Part shown: piece after piece, positions 8,809 to 18,263 of the stretch | Layout of the letters: every line of letters starts with the position of its first letter | How positions within the stretch are numbered: the first letter of the stretch is position 1 | Source: Prosthecobacter vanneervenii | GTDB taxonomy: Bacteria; Verrucomicrobiota; Verrucomicrobiia; Verrucomicrobiales; Verrucomicrobiaceae | Length of the DNA: 64,000 bases | Direction: 5' to 3' | Assembly: GCF_014203095.1 (NCBI RefSeq) | Contig: NZ_JACHIG010000004.1 | Coordinates: 124,001 to 188,000, forward strand | Program-made: the position numbers and the translations under genes | The notes under the pieces: model-generated | Told to the model about the DNA's origin: nothing | What the model saw: only the letters and a program-made list of their open reading frames with translations | Databases searched by the model: none

Positions 8809-8967
8809 AAGTACGATGGGCACTCCTGCCCGTCGGTCAGCGTTACCGCTGGCATGTGGGTTCACACTCGACATGCAGCGGGCACAGGCTCGATGCTTCT
8901 TTGGCAACCTGATCACAGTGCGGTTGGCGAAAGCGCTCATCGACGGACAGGAGTGTCCATCGTACTT
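8809..8967. repeat. Inverted pair of REP-like hairpins
   Basis: The left arm (8809-about 8842) contains AAGTACGATGGGCACTCCTG. The right arm (about 8934-8967) is its near-perfect reverse complement. Each arm also has its own small hairpin (GGGCA-CTCC-TGCCC, and GGACA-GGAG-TGTCC). The 159-base unit fills the gap between the DUF1080 stop and the end of the split amine oxidase gene, resembling a bacterial interspersed mosaic element. Confidence 0.6.
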
Positions 8968-8973
8968 TTGGCC

Positions 8974-10526
8974 TCACACCCCATCAATCGCCAGCGCCAC
9001 CCGCCTTGCCGACCGCGTCGCCGCATCCTGTCCCCACGGCAGATTGTCATACGCAGCTCCCGCAAAGTGCACACGCCCCACCGGCTGGATGAGGTGCGGC
9101 CAGATTCGCGCCAGCTTGCCCAGCGCAAAGGCATGCCGCTCACAGCCAAAGGCCAGCGGCTCCTCCTTCCACCACTCATGCACGATGGCGCGCTCGATGC
9201 TGTCCTTGTTGTGGCCAGGATAAAACTTCCGGAAGGCGGCCAGCGCATCCTCCGCCGAGAGCACGGGTGGGCCGCTGCCCATCAGCACGCAGCTCTCTCC
9301 AGGCACCTCGCCTGCGCATTCATACACCAGCCCCATGGTGCTGTTCCCCGTTTCCAGGTTGATGCTTGGCAGCGTGTCGCCCTCCCAGAAGCGTGTCTTC
9401 GCCTGCAGTACGATGCGCGACTGCATGCCCATCGGCGTGTGCTCCAGCGCAAACTTCTTCGCCTCCGGCCAGCCTGGCGTCACCTGGATGCCCGCGATCA
9501 TCAGCGGCGACACACACATCACCGCATAGTCCCCTTTCAGCGTCTGCTCCTTCTTGTCCGGCCCTTCGGTGAAGGTGACTGCGACTCCGCCCGCATCATG
9601 CGTCAGCGTGGTCACCTTGCAGTTCTTCCGCACGCGCTCACCGAGCAGCCTGGCAAAGGTGTCCGGCAGCAGCTGGTTGCCGCCCTTGAGCCGGAACACC
9701 TCGCGCTTAGACCTGTTCTCGAAAAGAATGTCCGATTGAACCGGCGAGCGCAGCGGCCCCAGTGGCAAGGCGGGAGCGCCGCCTGCTATTTGAAAATAAC
9801 AGGCAAGCGACCAACGCAGCCAATGGGGCCGCTCCGCCGCCCGGGCAATGTGACAGGCTTTTCGAGAACTGGTATAAACACCGGCAGCCCGCGCATCTTC
9901 ACAATGGATTCCTGCCAGATGCGGTACAGCGCCGAGACATCGCTCTCTGTGGCGGGCTTCTCCTTGCTGCTCAGCCGCGAGCCGCCGCAGAAGCCGCGCG
10001 CCGTTTCAGATGCGCCCTGCTCCGCCAGCCAGTCGCCCAGCACCACGTGGTCCAGCTCGTCCAGCCCCACGCCAAAGGGCTGGTACTCGTCCTTAAATTT
10101 CTCCGCCATCGGCCCAAAGAACAGGCGGGACAGGTTCTTCCACCCATGCTCCTGCATGTAGGCCACCTCGCGCTCGTTAAAGCCAAATTCCCGCTGCGTC
10201 TTCGCATCCGCCAGCTCTTCCTCCGTGCGCCATTTTCCGCGCACGTTGGAGTACATCTTCCGCCGCCGCTCATAGGTCAGCACGGGCAGGTCAAACTTTC
10301 GCACCCACTCGCGGTAGGTGTCATAGCCGGGATCGGTGAACTGCTCCGCCCCCACATCCGCATACAGGCCGTCTGGCAGCGGATCATAGATCGTCTTCAC
10401 ATGCCCGCCCGTGCGTCGTGCTGCCTCCAGCACCGTCACGTCATGCCCGCGCTCCATCAGGTCATACGCACAGCTCAGCCCGCCAATGCCTCCGCCGATG
10501 ACGACGACCTTTTTCTTCGCAGGCAC
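8974..10526 (-). pseudogene. Flavin-dependent amine oxidase, disrupted by a miniature element
   Basis: The upstream half (10526-9876) has the FAD-binding motif VVVIGGGIGGLSCAYDLMER, then LEAARRTGGHVKT and DVGAEQF. The downstream half (9708-8974) continues KREVFRLKGGNQLLPDTFA and ends with the FAD-binding HFAGAAYDNLPWG segment. Deleting 167 bases at 9709-9875 rejoins GLPVF to KREVF in frame and restores about 461 residues, a normal length for protoporphyrinogen oxidase/monoamine oxidase-like enzymes. As it stands, the upstream frame stops inside the element. The only available start is GTG 10526, which falls inside what looks like the end of a Tat-type signal peptide, so the N-terminus is damaged too. 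Confidence 0.88.
9709..9875 (+). mobile_element. Family A miniature inverted-repeat element, copy 1 (inserted in amine oxidase)
   Basis: The 163-base core (9711-9873) has terminal inverted repeats ACCTGTTCTCGAAAAG and CTTTTCGAGAACTGGT. Inside are nested complementary segments (GCGGCCCC with GGGGCCGC, and GCCTGCTATT with AATAACAGGC), so the whole unit folds back on itself. TA dinucleotides at 9708-9709 and 9875-9876 could be a target duplication, as made by IS630/Tc1-type transposases. No transposase is encoded. A copy with four differences lies at 36973. Confidence 0.85.
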
Positions 10527-10606
10527 CGCTTGAGCCGCAGCACCCGCGAGCAGCGCCCCCGTGGTGGTTGCCGACGGGAGAGGACAGGGGGACAGGCGCG
10601 CATCCT

Positions 10607-10636
10607 CAAGATACGCGTGCAGACACGCGCATCTTG
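10607..10636. repeat. Strong hairpin between alaS and the amine oxidase
   Basis: Arms CAAGATACGCGTG and CACGCGCATCTTG, 13 bases with one G-T pair, close a four-base loop. It lacks a T-run, so it may be a repeat unit rather than a simple terminator. It lies just upstream of the damaged signal-peptide region of the amine oxidase. Confidence 0.55.
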
Positions 10637-10665
10637 AAAAGCTGCCAGGGCCAATGTCAGAAAGC

Positions 10666-13545
10666 CTACGCGCCGATCAGCTTCCGCGCTTCAGCCAGTG
10701 CCGCATCCACCTTCGACACATCCTTGCCGCCGCCGCGTGCAAAGTCCGGCTTGCCGCCGCCCTTGCCGCCCACGATCGGCGCGATGCCCTGGATGATCTT
10801 CCCGGCCTGCACCTTGCCCTGATGCTCCTTCGCCACGCTCGCGATCAGCGCCACGCTGCCGCCGCCCGTGGCTCCCAGCACCACGATGCCGTTGAACGAG
10901 GCCTTCAGCGCCTCAGCCACGCCCACCGCGTAGTCCGCATCCACATCGCCCAGGTGCACCACGATGGCGTTGTTGATGACGGCTTTGGCCATCAGTTCCC
11001 GGGCCTTCGTGGAGGCTTCGCGCTGCTGCGCCGCCTTCAGAGCTTTTTCGAGTTCCTTCTGCTGGGTCAGAATCTGCTCCAGCTTCTTCTCCAAATCCGC
11101 AGCACCCTGCGCGCTCACCTTGCCGGCCAGCAGCTTCAGCAGCTCCGCATCAGCACGGGCGGCATTGTAGGCTTCCAGTCCGGCGATCGCTTCGATACGG
11201 CGCACCCCGGCGGCCACGGCGCTTTCTCCCACGAGGCGGAAGAGGCCGATCTCGCCCGTGCTGCGCGTGTGCGTACCACCGCACAGCTCCATGCTCCAGC
11301 CGTCCAGCTTGTTGCGCTGGCCGCCGATCTGCACCACGCGCACGAGGTCGCCGTACTTCTCGCCGAAGAGGGCCATGATGCCCTTGTTGGCCTTCGCTTC
11401 CACATACGGCACTTCCGTCCAGGAAACCGGTTCGTTGGCCACGATGCGCTCGTTCACCAGACGCTCGATGTCGGCGATCTGCTGCGCAGTCAGCGCGCCG
11501 CTGTTGAAGTCAAAGGTCAGCTTGTCCGGAGTGACGCTGGACCCCTTCTGCGTGGCGTCCTTGCTCACCACTTCATGCAGCGCCCAGTGCAGGATGTGCG
11601 TCACCGTGTGGTGGCGCTCGATGGCATGACGGCGTGGCGCATCGACGATGAGCTTCACGGTGCTGTCCACAGCGGGAGCTTCGTCACCATCCAGGAAGTG
11701 CAGCCAGGTGTTGCCCACCTTCGTCGTGGCATTGATCGGGTACGTGTTGGCTCCGAGAATGAGCTGCCCCGCATCGCCGATCTGCCCGCCCATCTCGGCA
11801 TAGCAGGTGGAGACATCGAGCACGACGGCGGTCTTGTCTTTCATCGACACGACTTCGAGGACTTTGACGTCGGCTTCGAGAGCGTCGTAACCGATGAACT
11901 TCGTCGGAGCCTTGGTTTCGATTTCAGAGACGGAGACGACTTGCTTGTTTTTCTCGCCAGCTTTGCGAGCGCGTTCGCGCTGCTCTTCCATGAGTTCGTT
12001 GAAAGTGGCTCTATCAATGCCCAGACCTTGTTCTCGTGCCATCAGCTCGGTCAGATCGAAAGGGAAGCCTTCCTGGTCATAGAGTCGGAATGCGAGTTCA
12101 CCAGAAATCATCTTGGTGGTGGAACCATCAGCGTTCTTTTTCGAGACGATCAGTTCGCCATCCTTGGTGCTATAAGTCAGGCCGTCAGAACCTTTTGATG
12201 GGGTGGTGTCGTTTGAACTTGCCAGCGAAACTGCTTTTTCAAACAGCGCGATACCTTTGTCCAAAGTCCGGTTAAAGCTCTCCTCCTCCAGCTTCAGCAC
12301 GCTCTTGATCTGTTCCTTCTTCGTGCGCACTTCGGGGAACACATCCCCCATCTGCGCGGCCAGCACATCGACCAGCTTGTAGAAGAACGGCTCCTTAAAC
12401 TCCAGTGTGCGGCCATACTTCACCGCGCGGCGCAGGATGCGGCGCAGCGTGTAGTTGCGGTCGCTGTTCCCGGGCTGGATGCCATCGGCAATCGCAAACG
12501 AAAGCGTGCGCAGGTGGTCGGCGATCACGCGGAAGGCCACGTCGATTTTTTCCTGTTCGCTCACTGGCACCACATGGCCCTGCTCATTCGCCTTCGGCAG
12601 CGTGCTCTTGTATTCCTTGCCGCTTAGCTTCGTCAGCTCGTCAAAGATCGGCTTGAACACGTCGGTGTCGTAGTTGCTGATCTTCGCGTTTTCAAAGTCG
12701 GTGAAGCCTTTGGTACCCTGGATGATCGAGCACACACGCTCAAAGCCCATGCCCGTGTCCACGTGCTTGGCGGGCAGCGGCTCGAAGGTGCCTTCGGGCG
12801 TCGCGTTGTACTGAATGAAGACGTTGTTCCAGATCTCGATGCAGCTCGCGTCGCTGCCGTTCACCAGCTTGGCTCCGGCGCGCTGGCGCTCTTCGTCCAG
12901 GTCACGCGGGCCGGGGGTCAGGTCGATGTGGATCTCCGTGCACGGGCCGCAGGGGCCGGTGTCGCCCATCATCCAGAAGTTGTCCTTCTTGTTCCCGTTC
13001 ACGATGTGGATCTCGGGATCCAGACCGATGCTGCGGAACTTCTCCGCCCAGATGTCCCAGGCTTCCTGGTCGCGCTCGGCGGGGTCGTTCTTGGACTTGT
13101 CCGGCTGGTAGATGGTCGCAAACACGCGGGTCGGCGGGAACTTCCAGCGCTCAATCACCAGCTCCCAAGCCCAGGAGATGGCTTCTTTTTTGAAATAATC
13201 GCCAAAGCTCCAGTTCCCCAGCATCTCAAAGAGCGTGTGGTGGTAGGTGTCCAGTCCCACATCCTCCAGGTCGTTGTGCTTGCCGCCGGCGCGGATGCAT
13301 TTTTGAGTGTCCGCCGCACGGGTGGGCAGTCCTTTGTGCAGCACGCCGGGCCAGGTGTCCACGTCCGCGCTGCGCTCGCCTAGGAAGATCGGCACAAACT
13401 GGTTCATCCCCGCATTGGTAAAGATGCGTGCGCCGTCGCGGCTGGTGTAGCCCACATTGTCACTGGGTACGATGGTGTGCTGCTTCTCCTTGAAGAAATC
13501 GAGGAAGCTCTGGCGGATCTGGGCGGCGGTGGGGACGGCGGACAT
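10666..13545 (-). CDS. alaS: Alanyl-tRNA synthetase
   Basis: The protein has 959 residues from the preferred ATG 13545 (MSAVPTAAQIRQSFLDFF), the conserved family N-terminus. An in-frame ATG at 13572 adds nine unlikely residues. The catalytic domain includes TNAGMNQFVPIFLGE and the GDTGPCGPCTEIHID signature. The editing domain has HHTVTHILHWAL and CGGTHTRSTGEIG with zinc-binding residues, and the end is a glycine-rich DHHA1 domain (GGKGGGKPDFARGGGKD). Length and order are normal. It charges tRNA-Ala and hydrolyses mischarged Ser/Gly-tRNA. Confidence 0.97.
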   Translation of the reverse strand: MSAVPTAAQIRQSFLDFFKEKQHTIVPSDNVGYTSRDGARIFTNAGMNQFVPIFLGERSADVDTWPGVLHKGLPTRAADTQKCIRAGGKHNDLEDVGLDTYHHTLFEMLGNWSFGDYFKKEAISWAWELVIERWKFPPTRVFATIYQPDKSKNDPAERDQEAWDIWAEKFRSIGLDPEIHIVNGNKKDNFWMMGDTGPCGPCTEIHIDLTPGPRDLDEERQRAGAKLVNGSDASCIEIWNNVFIQYNATPEGTFEPLPAKHVDTGMGFERVCSIIQGTKGFTDFENAKISNYDTDVFKPIFDELTKLSGKEYKSTLPKANEQGHVVPVSEQEKIDVAFRVIADHLRTLSFAIADGIQPGNSDRNYTLRRILRRAVKYGRTLEFKEPFFYKLVDVLAAQMGDVFPEVRTKKEQIKSVLKLEEESFNRTLDKGIALFEKAVSLASSNDTTPSKGSDGLTYSTKDGELIVSKKNADGSTTKMISGELAFRLYDQEGFPFDLTELMAREQGLGIDRATFNELMEEQRERARKAGEKNKQVVSVSEIETKAPTKFIGYDALEADVKVLEVVSMKDKTAVVLDVSTCYAEMGGQIGDAGQLILGANTYPINATTKVGNTWLHFLDGDEAPAVDSTVKLIVDAPRRHAIERHHTVTHILHWALHEVVSKDATQKGSSVTPDKLTFDFNSGALTAQQIADIERLVNERIVANEPVSWTEVPYVEAKANKGIMALFGEKYGDLVRVVQIGGQRNKLDGWSMELCGGTHTRSTGEIGLFRLVGESAVAAGVRRIEAIAGLEAYNAARADAELLKLLAGKVSAQGAADLEKKLEQILTQQKELEKALKAAQQREASTKARELMAKAVINNAIVVHLGDVDADYAVGVAEALKASFNGIVVLGATGGGSVALIASVAKEHQGKVQAGKIIQGIAPIVGGKGGGKPDFARGGGKDVSKVDAALAEARKLIGA

Positions 13546-13703
13546 GATTTGGCTGGGGAAAAGGGCGCGCATGGTAGCGGGCGCTGGCCGAAGGTAAAGC
13601 CGGGGTTTGCACAGCTCCTAAAAGCCTAGGTCAGCCCCTCGCCAAAACCCACGGAATAGGCCTGCGGACAGCCTGGTGTCCCGGCGAGCATGACAGAAAA
13701 CAA

Positions 13704-13731
13704 TTTGTAAAATTACTGTAACTAAGATAAT
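13704..13731 (+). promoter_or_regulatory. Candidate promoter of the pilin gene
   Basis: TTTGTA (13704-13709) and GATAAT (13726-13731) are spaced by 16 bases in a markedly AT-rich stretch that ends at the pilin start 13746. The match to a sigma-70 promoter is moderate; if used, the leader is very short. Confidence 0.35.
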
Positions 13732-13745
13732 ATTTATAAAAGAAT

Positions 13746-14153
13746 ATGACTTTTGGCCATCGAAAACTCAAAAAAACCAGCTCTTCCGCACACGGATTCA
13801 GCTTGGTTGAGCTTTTGGTCACCCTCATGGTCCTGGGTCTCATGGCCGCCATCGCCATGATTTCCTTCGGGGGAGCCCGCCAGGGCGCCGAAGATCAAAA
13901 AGACCGCCGCAATGCCCAGGAGATCACCAGCGTGGCAGGCATGGCCAGCGCCGCAGGTGCCGCGTTCATCGTGCCTGGAGACGAAAAGGCTTCCATCGTC
14001 AATCTCCGCGATGGCGTCAGCCCCACCAAAGGCGCCTTCCGCGGCCGCCTTTTCAAGATCGGTGCCATGGGCGATGCCGAGATCACCGGGGCCATGCGCT
14101 TTATCGTCATGTCCGGCGACGAGTTGCGGTACAACACCACCCTCAGCCAGTAA
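13746..14153 (+). CDS. Type II/IV pilin-like prepilin protein
   Basis: The protein has 135 residues. A basic leader ends in HG followed by FSLVELLVTLMVLGLMAAIA, the prepilin peptidase site with Glu at mature position 5 and the hydrophobic assembly helix. The mature globular part is small, about 115 residues, like a pseudopilin or minor pilin. No other pilus genes are nearby. It probably inserts in the inner membrane before assembly. Confidence 0.88.
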   Translation: MTFGHRKLKKTSSSAHGFSLVELLVTLMVLGLMAAIAMISFGGARQGAEDQKDRRNAQEITSVAGMASAAGAAFIVPGDEKASIVNLRDGVSPTKGAFRGRLFKIGAMGDAEITGAMRFIVMSGDELRYNTTLSQ

Positions 14154-14231
14154 GGGCGTCCTGCCTCCGCTCCCTGCATGGAGAATGCCGCTGTGCATCA
14201 AGAATGGCGCTTCTCCGGCGTATGACACAGC

Positions 14232-17200
14232 GTGACCCGCGTTCCCCTCATCGTTCTTCTCGCCGCCGCAGCCACCGCTTCTGCGCAGCAGGCCCCGCGT
14301 CCCATCCATTTCTCCCGGGAGATCCGTCCCATCCTGAGTGAGAACTGCTTCTTCTGCCACGGCCCCGATGAAAAGAAGCGCGAGGCCGGCCTGCGTCTCG
14401 ATGACGAATCCAGTGCCAAAAAGAACAACGACGGCACCATCGCCGTCGTCCCCGGCAAGCCCGAGCAGAGCGCCCTCCTCCAGCGCATCATCAGCAAGGA
14501 TCCCGACGAGGTCATGCCTCCGCCCAAGCAGCACAAGACCATCCCGCCCCAGCAGATCGCGCTGCTTACCGAGTGGATCAAGCAGGGCGCGCCCTGGGGA
14601 AATCACTGGAGCTACGAAAAGGTGGTCAAACCGGCCGCGCCCAAGATGGCTGCCTCTGGCATTCAGAATGCCGAATGGAAAGCCTCCTCCAATCCGGTCG
14701 ATGCTTTCCTGGCTCAGCGCCTGAATCAGGAAAAGCTGCAGCCCTCCCCGCAGGCAGACAAGGCCACCCTCATCCGCCGCACCGCGCTGGACCTCACCGG
14801 CCTGCCACCCACACCCGCAGAGCTGGAGGCTCTGGAAAAGCAGCCCCATGACAAGGTGGTAGAGCATTACTTAGCCACACCCGCCTACGGCGAGCACTGG
14901 GCCCGCCAGTGGCTCGATCTCGCCCGCTATGCCGACAGCTCCGGCTACCCCAGCGACCAGCCCCGCGAGATCTGGGCCTACCGCGACTGGGTCATCCGCG
15001 CCCTGAACGCGAACATGCCCTTCGATCAGTTCACCATCGAGCAGCTCGCCGGCGATCTCCTGCCCAAGCCGACCGACGACCAGCTCATCGCCACCGCCTT
15101 CCACCGCAATACGATGACACAGAACGAAGGCGGCACGGACGACGAGGAGTTTCGCAATGCCGCCATCATCGACCGCGTCAACACCACCTTCGCCGTCTGG
15201 ATGGGCACCACCATGGCCTGCGCCCAGTGCCACACGCACAAGTACGACCCCATCACCATCAAGGAGTACTTCCAGTTCTACGCCTTCCTCAATCAAAGCG
15301 CCGACAGCGACAAGAAAGACGAGGTGCCTCTGCACAGCTTTGACACCGCCGAACTCATTCAAAAACGCGCGAACCTGAAACGCGAGATCGACACCTTGGA
15401 GAAACAGTTTTCCTCCCCCGCCCCCGCATGGCTCGCCGGTCTCGATGCCTGGGACCAGGGCTTTGCCCGCGATCTCGGCTGGCAGACACCGCCGCCCGCG
15501 AAGGTGAGTACGCAGTCAAAACAGACCGCCGCCATCGCTGCCGACGGCACCGTCTCCATCCCCAAAAACACCGACACCGACACCTACACCGTCGAACTCC
15601 CCGCCACCGGCGACAAGCTCAGCGCCCTGCGCCTGGAGACGATACCAGCCGCTGGTTTCGGCAACTTCGTCCTCACTGACCTCAAGGCGGAAATCGTGCG
15701 TGCCGATGCCGCACCTCCGCCGCAGGCACGCTACGTCCGCGTCGAGCTTCCCGGGGACAAAAAGATGCTCCAGCTCGCCGAGGTGCAGGTCTTCAGCGGC
15801 AGTCAAAACATCGCCCCCTCCGGCAAGGCCTCCCAGAGCAGCACCTACACCGATGCCGCCGCCCGCCGCGCCAACGACGGCGGCACCGAAGGCGACTACG
15901 CCAAAGGCAGCGTCTCCCACACCGCCGACGGTGACAAAGATCCCTGGTGGGAGGTCGATCTCAAAGAATCCAAACCCGTGGACCGCGTCGTCGTCTGGAA
16001 CCGCACCGACGGCGGCACCGGCAAGCGCCTCGATGGCTTCCGCGTGCTCCTGCTCGATGAAAAACGCCAGACCCTCTGGAAGAGCGACCCCACCCCCGCA
16101 CCGGACAAAGACAAAACCTTTGCCACCAGCGGCCCCGTGGCGGTCACCTTCACCACCGCTCTGGCCGACTACGAGCAGAGCGGCTTCACCGCCAGCTCCA
16201 TCCTCAAGCCCAAGGACAAAAAGCAGCAGGGCTGGGCCGTCTCCGGAGCCACTGACAAGCCGCACACCCTCACCCTCCTCGCCGCCACTCCGGTCATGAT
16301 ACCCCAGGGCGCGCGCCTGCGCATCACCCTTGCCCAAAAGAGCGAGCACAAGCAGCACACCCTCGGCAGCTTCCGCCTCAGCTACACTGGGGACGCCCGC
16401 GTGCAGCAGGCCGCCAAGGTCCTGCAGGAGGTCGTCGCCGCGCTCGCCCAGCCCAAGGACAAGCGCACGCCCGCGCAGCAGCACACCGTGGTGGATTACT
16501 TTGTGCGCAATGTGTCCAAAGCCTCCGCCTCACAGCGCACCCGCCTTGCCGCCGCACAGAAAGAGCTCGCCGCTATCAAGCCCGTTACCGTGCCCATCAT
16601 GCGCGATCTCGACCCCAAGCAGCGCCGCATCACCAAGATCCAGCTTCGTGGCAACTGGCAGGCCCTCGGTGACGAAGTCACCGAGGCCACCCCCGCTGCC
16701 TTCAATCCTTTGCCCAAGGACGCTCCGCGCAACCGCCTCACCATGGCCCGCTGGATCGTCAGCCGCGACAATCCCCTCACCGCCCGCGTTACCGTAAACC
16801 GCCTCTGGGAAAGCATCTTCGGCACCGGCATCGTCCGCAGCAGCGAGGAGTTCGGCAGCCAGGGAGACCTGCCCGTGCACCCCGAGCTGCTCGACTGGCT
16901 CGCCGCCGAGCTCATGGACAGCGGCTGGGACATCAAGCACATCCTCAAGCTCCTCCTCACCACCGCCGCCTACCAGCAGACCTCCAAGAGCACGCCCGAG
17001 CTCAACGAGCGCGACCCCGACAACCGCTTCCTTGCTCGCGGCCCGCGCTTCCGCCCCACCGGCGAGCTGCTGCGCGATCAAGCCCTCGCTGTCAGCGGCC
17101 TCCTCAGCCCCAAGATGTACGGCCCGCCCGTCCGCCCCATGACGCCCAATCTCGGCCTCACCACCGCTTTTGGCCGCAGCAATGACTGGACCGTGAGCCC

Positions 17201-17669
17201 CGGAGAGGACGCCCACCGCCGCAGCCTCTACACCGAAGTCCGCCGCAACAGCCCCTATGCCAGCTTCACCACCTTCGACGCCGGCAACCGCGAAGTCTGC
17301 ATGATCCGCCGCAGCCGCACCAACACTCCGCTGCAGGCCTTCGTCACCCTGAACGATCCCGTCTTCATCGAGACGAATCAGGCCATGGCCCGCCGCCTCG
17401 TCGCCGAAGCCAAGACCACCCCCGAGCGCCTCGCGCTCCTCTTCAAGCTCTGCCTCTCCCGCGCTCCCGCCGCTCATGAGTCCGCAGCACTCACCAAGCT
17501 CTACGACGACTCCCTCACCACCTACCGCGCCGACCTCCCCGACGCCACCAAGATGGCCACCGAACCCCTCGGCCCCGCCCCCAAAGACGCCAACATCCCC
17601 GAACTCGCCGCCTGGACCGCCGTGGCAAACGTCATCATGAACCTCGACGAGTTCCTGATGCGCCGCTGA
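14232..17669 (+). CDS. Secreted DUF1549/DUF1553 protein with planctomycete cytochrome c and discoidin-like domain
   Basis: The protein has 1145 residues with a GTG start and signal peptide (VPLIVLLAAAATASAQ). Residues about 28-100 form a planctomycete-type cytochrome c domain with haem motif CFFCH. DUF1549 follows (WARQWLDLARYADSSGYPSD, with CAQCHTHKYDPI). Around residues 500-630 is an F5/8 type C-like segment (NIAPSGKASQSSTYTDAAA). DUF1553 forms the C-terminus (LTARVTVNRLWESIFGTGIV). Such proteins usually sit next to a DUF1501 gene and are linked to polysaccharide breakdown, with biochemistry still unclear. Here DUF1501 is 2.4 kb downstream, separated by an inserted toxin-antitoxin cassette and an autotransporter. 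Confidence 0.9.
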   Translation: MTRVPLIVLLAAAATASAQQAPRPIHFSREIRPILSENCFFCHGPDEKKREAGLRLDDESSAKKNNDGTIAVVPGKPEQSALLQRIISKDPDEVMPPPKQHKTIPPQQIALLTEWIKQGAPWGNHWSYEKVVKPAAPKMAASGIQNAEWKASSNPVDAFLAQRLNQEKLQPSPQADKATLIRRTALDLTGLPPTPAELEALEKQPHDKVVEHYLATPAYGEHWARQWLDLARYADSSGYPSDQPREIWAYRDWVIRALNANMPFDQFTIEQLAGDLLPKPTDDQLIATAFHRNTMTQNEGGTDDEEFRNAAIIDRVNTTFAVWMGTTMACAQCHTHKYDPITIKEYFQFYAFLNQSADSDKKDEVPLHSFDTAELIQKRANLKREIDTLEKQFSSPAPAWLAGLDAWDQGFARDLGWQTPPPAKVSTQSKQTAAIAADGTVSIPKNTDTDTYTVELPATGDKLSALRLETIPAAGFGNFVLTDLKAEIVRADAAPPPQARYVRVELPGDKKMLQLAEVQVFSGSQNIAPSGKASQSSTYTDAAARRANDGGTEGDYAKGSVSHTADGDKDPWWEVDLKESKPVDRVVVWNRTDGGTGKRLDGFRVLLLDEKRQTLWKSDPTPAPDKDKTFATSGPVAVTFTTALADYEQSGFTASSILKPKDKKQQGWAVSGATDKPHTLTLLAATPVMIPQGARLRITLAQKSEHKQHTLGSFRLSYTGDARVQQAAKVLQEVVAALAQPKDKRTPAQQHTVVDYFVRNVSKASASQRTRLAAAQKELAAIKPVTVPIMRDLDPKQRRITKIQLRGNWQALGDEVTEATPAAFNPLPKDAPRNRLTMARWIVSRDNPLTARVTVNRLWESIFGTGIVRSSEEFGSQGDLPVHPELLDWLAAELMDSGWDIKHILKLLLTTAAYQQTSKSTPELNERDPDNRFLARGPRFRPTGELLRDQALAVSGLLSPKMYGPPVRPMTPNLGLTTAFGRSNDWTVSPGEDAHRRSLYTEVRRNSPYASFTTFDAGNREVCMIRRSRTNTPLQAFVTLNDPVFIETNQAMARRLVAEAKTTPERLALLFKLCLSRAPAAHESAALTKLYDDSLTTYRADLPDATKMATEPLGPAPKDANIPELAAWTAVANVIMNLDEFLMRR
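17636..17669 (+). repeat. 34-base direct repeat, left copy (end of DUF1553 gene)
   Basis: These are the last 34 bases of the DUF1553 gene, encoding MNLDEFLMRR and the stop codon. They are identical to 18264-18297. Sequence beyond both ends differs, so the repeat has sharp borders. It marks the left edge of the toxin-antitoxin cassette. Confidence 0.95.
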
Positions 17670-17723
17670 TTCGCAGGGCCAAATCGTCGATTGCTCTTTG
17701 CCACTGGGAGATCATCTTTCACC

Positions 17724-17942
17724 ATGACCATCGCACTCGAACAGATTCGTCAGATGCCAGTGGTGCAGCGCATCCAGCTGGTGGAGGACATCTGGGACTC
17801 CATGGTGGCGGAAGACGTGGACTTCCCGCTTAGCAGTGCCCAGCTTGCCGAGCTTGATGAGCGGCGTGCTGCCATGGCGGCCGATTCGTCCATTGGTATC
17901 CCATGGGCCGAGGCCAAGGCACGGCTGCTGGCAGGACAGTGA
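17724..17942 (+). CDS. Addiction-module antitoxin (TIGR02574-like)
   Basis: The protein has 72 residues starting at ATG 17724. The sequence MPVVQRIQLVEDIWDSM and the closing WAEAKARLL match the short helical addiction-module antitoxins that partner RelE/ParE toxins. The toxin gene starts three bases after its stop. The pair lies between two copies of the DUF1553 gene end, so it looks like a late arrival. Confidence 0.85.
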   Translation: MTIALEQIRQMPVVQRIQLVEDIWDSMVAEDVDFPLSSAQLAELDERRAAMAADSSIGIPWAEAKARLLAGQ

Positions 17943-17945
17943 CCC

Positions 17946-18248
17946 ATGAAAAAATCCGTCCTCTCGCCATGCGCGCTCTGTGATGCAGATGACGCGCGTC
18001 GATGGTACGAAAACTGCGAGCCAGGCCTGGGTTCCGAGTTTGTCCGGGCGCTGGAAGAATGTCTGTCACGCATCGAGGCCAGTCCTGAAATGCATCGGGT
18101 CGTGCTGGCCCCTTATCGCAAAGTGCTCATGCGCCGTTTCCCGTTTCAGGTCATTTACGAGATCCGTGAAGACAGCCTTTGGATCCTCGCCGTTTATCAC
18201 GCCAAACGTGATTCCGCCCTGCTGCGCAAAAGGATGACCGGACCATGA
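17946..18248 (+). CDS. RelE/ParE-family toxin
   Basis: The protein has 100 residues. The core has a helical N-terminal part (DDARRWYENCEPGLGSEFVRAL) and the strands VLMRRFPFQVIYEI and WILAVYHAKRD, characteristic of ParE/RelE folds. It follows its antitoxin by three bases. Whether it poisons gyrase (ParE-like) or cuts mRNA (RelE-like) cannot be decided from the sequence. Confidence 0.87.
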   Translation: MKKSVLSPCALCDADDARRWYENCEPGLGSEFVRALEECLSRIEASPEMHRVVLAPYRKVLMRRFPFQVIYEIREDSLWILAVYHAKRDSALLRKRMTGP

Positions 18249-18263
18249 AAGGGGCTTTCTCTG

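Noticed and set aside
10561-12198. Long plus-strand reading frame of 545 codons opposite alaS
   Set aside because: It is histidine/arginine-rich and matches no family; alaS on the other strand is fully conserved.
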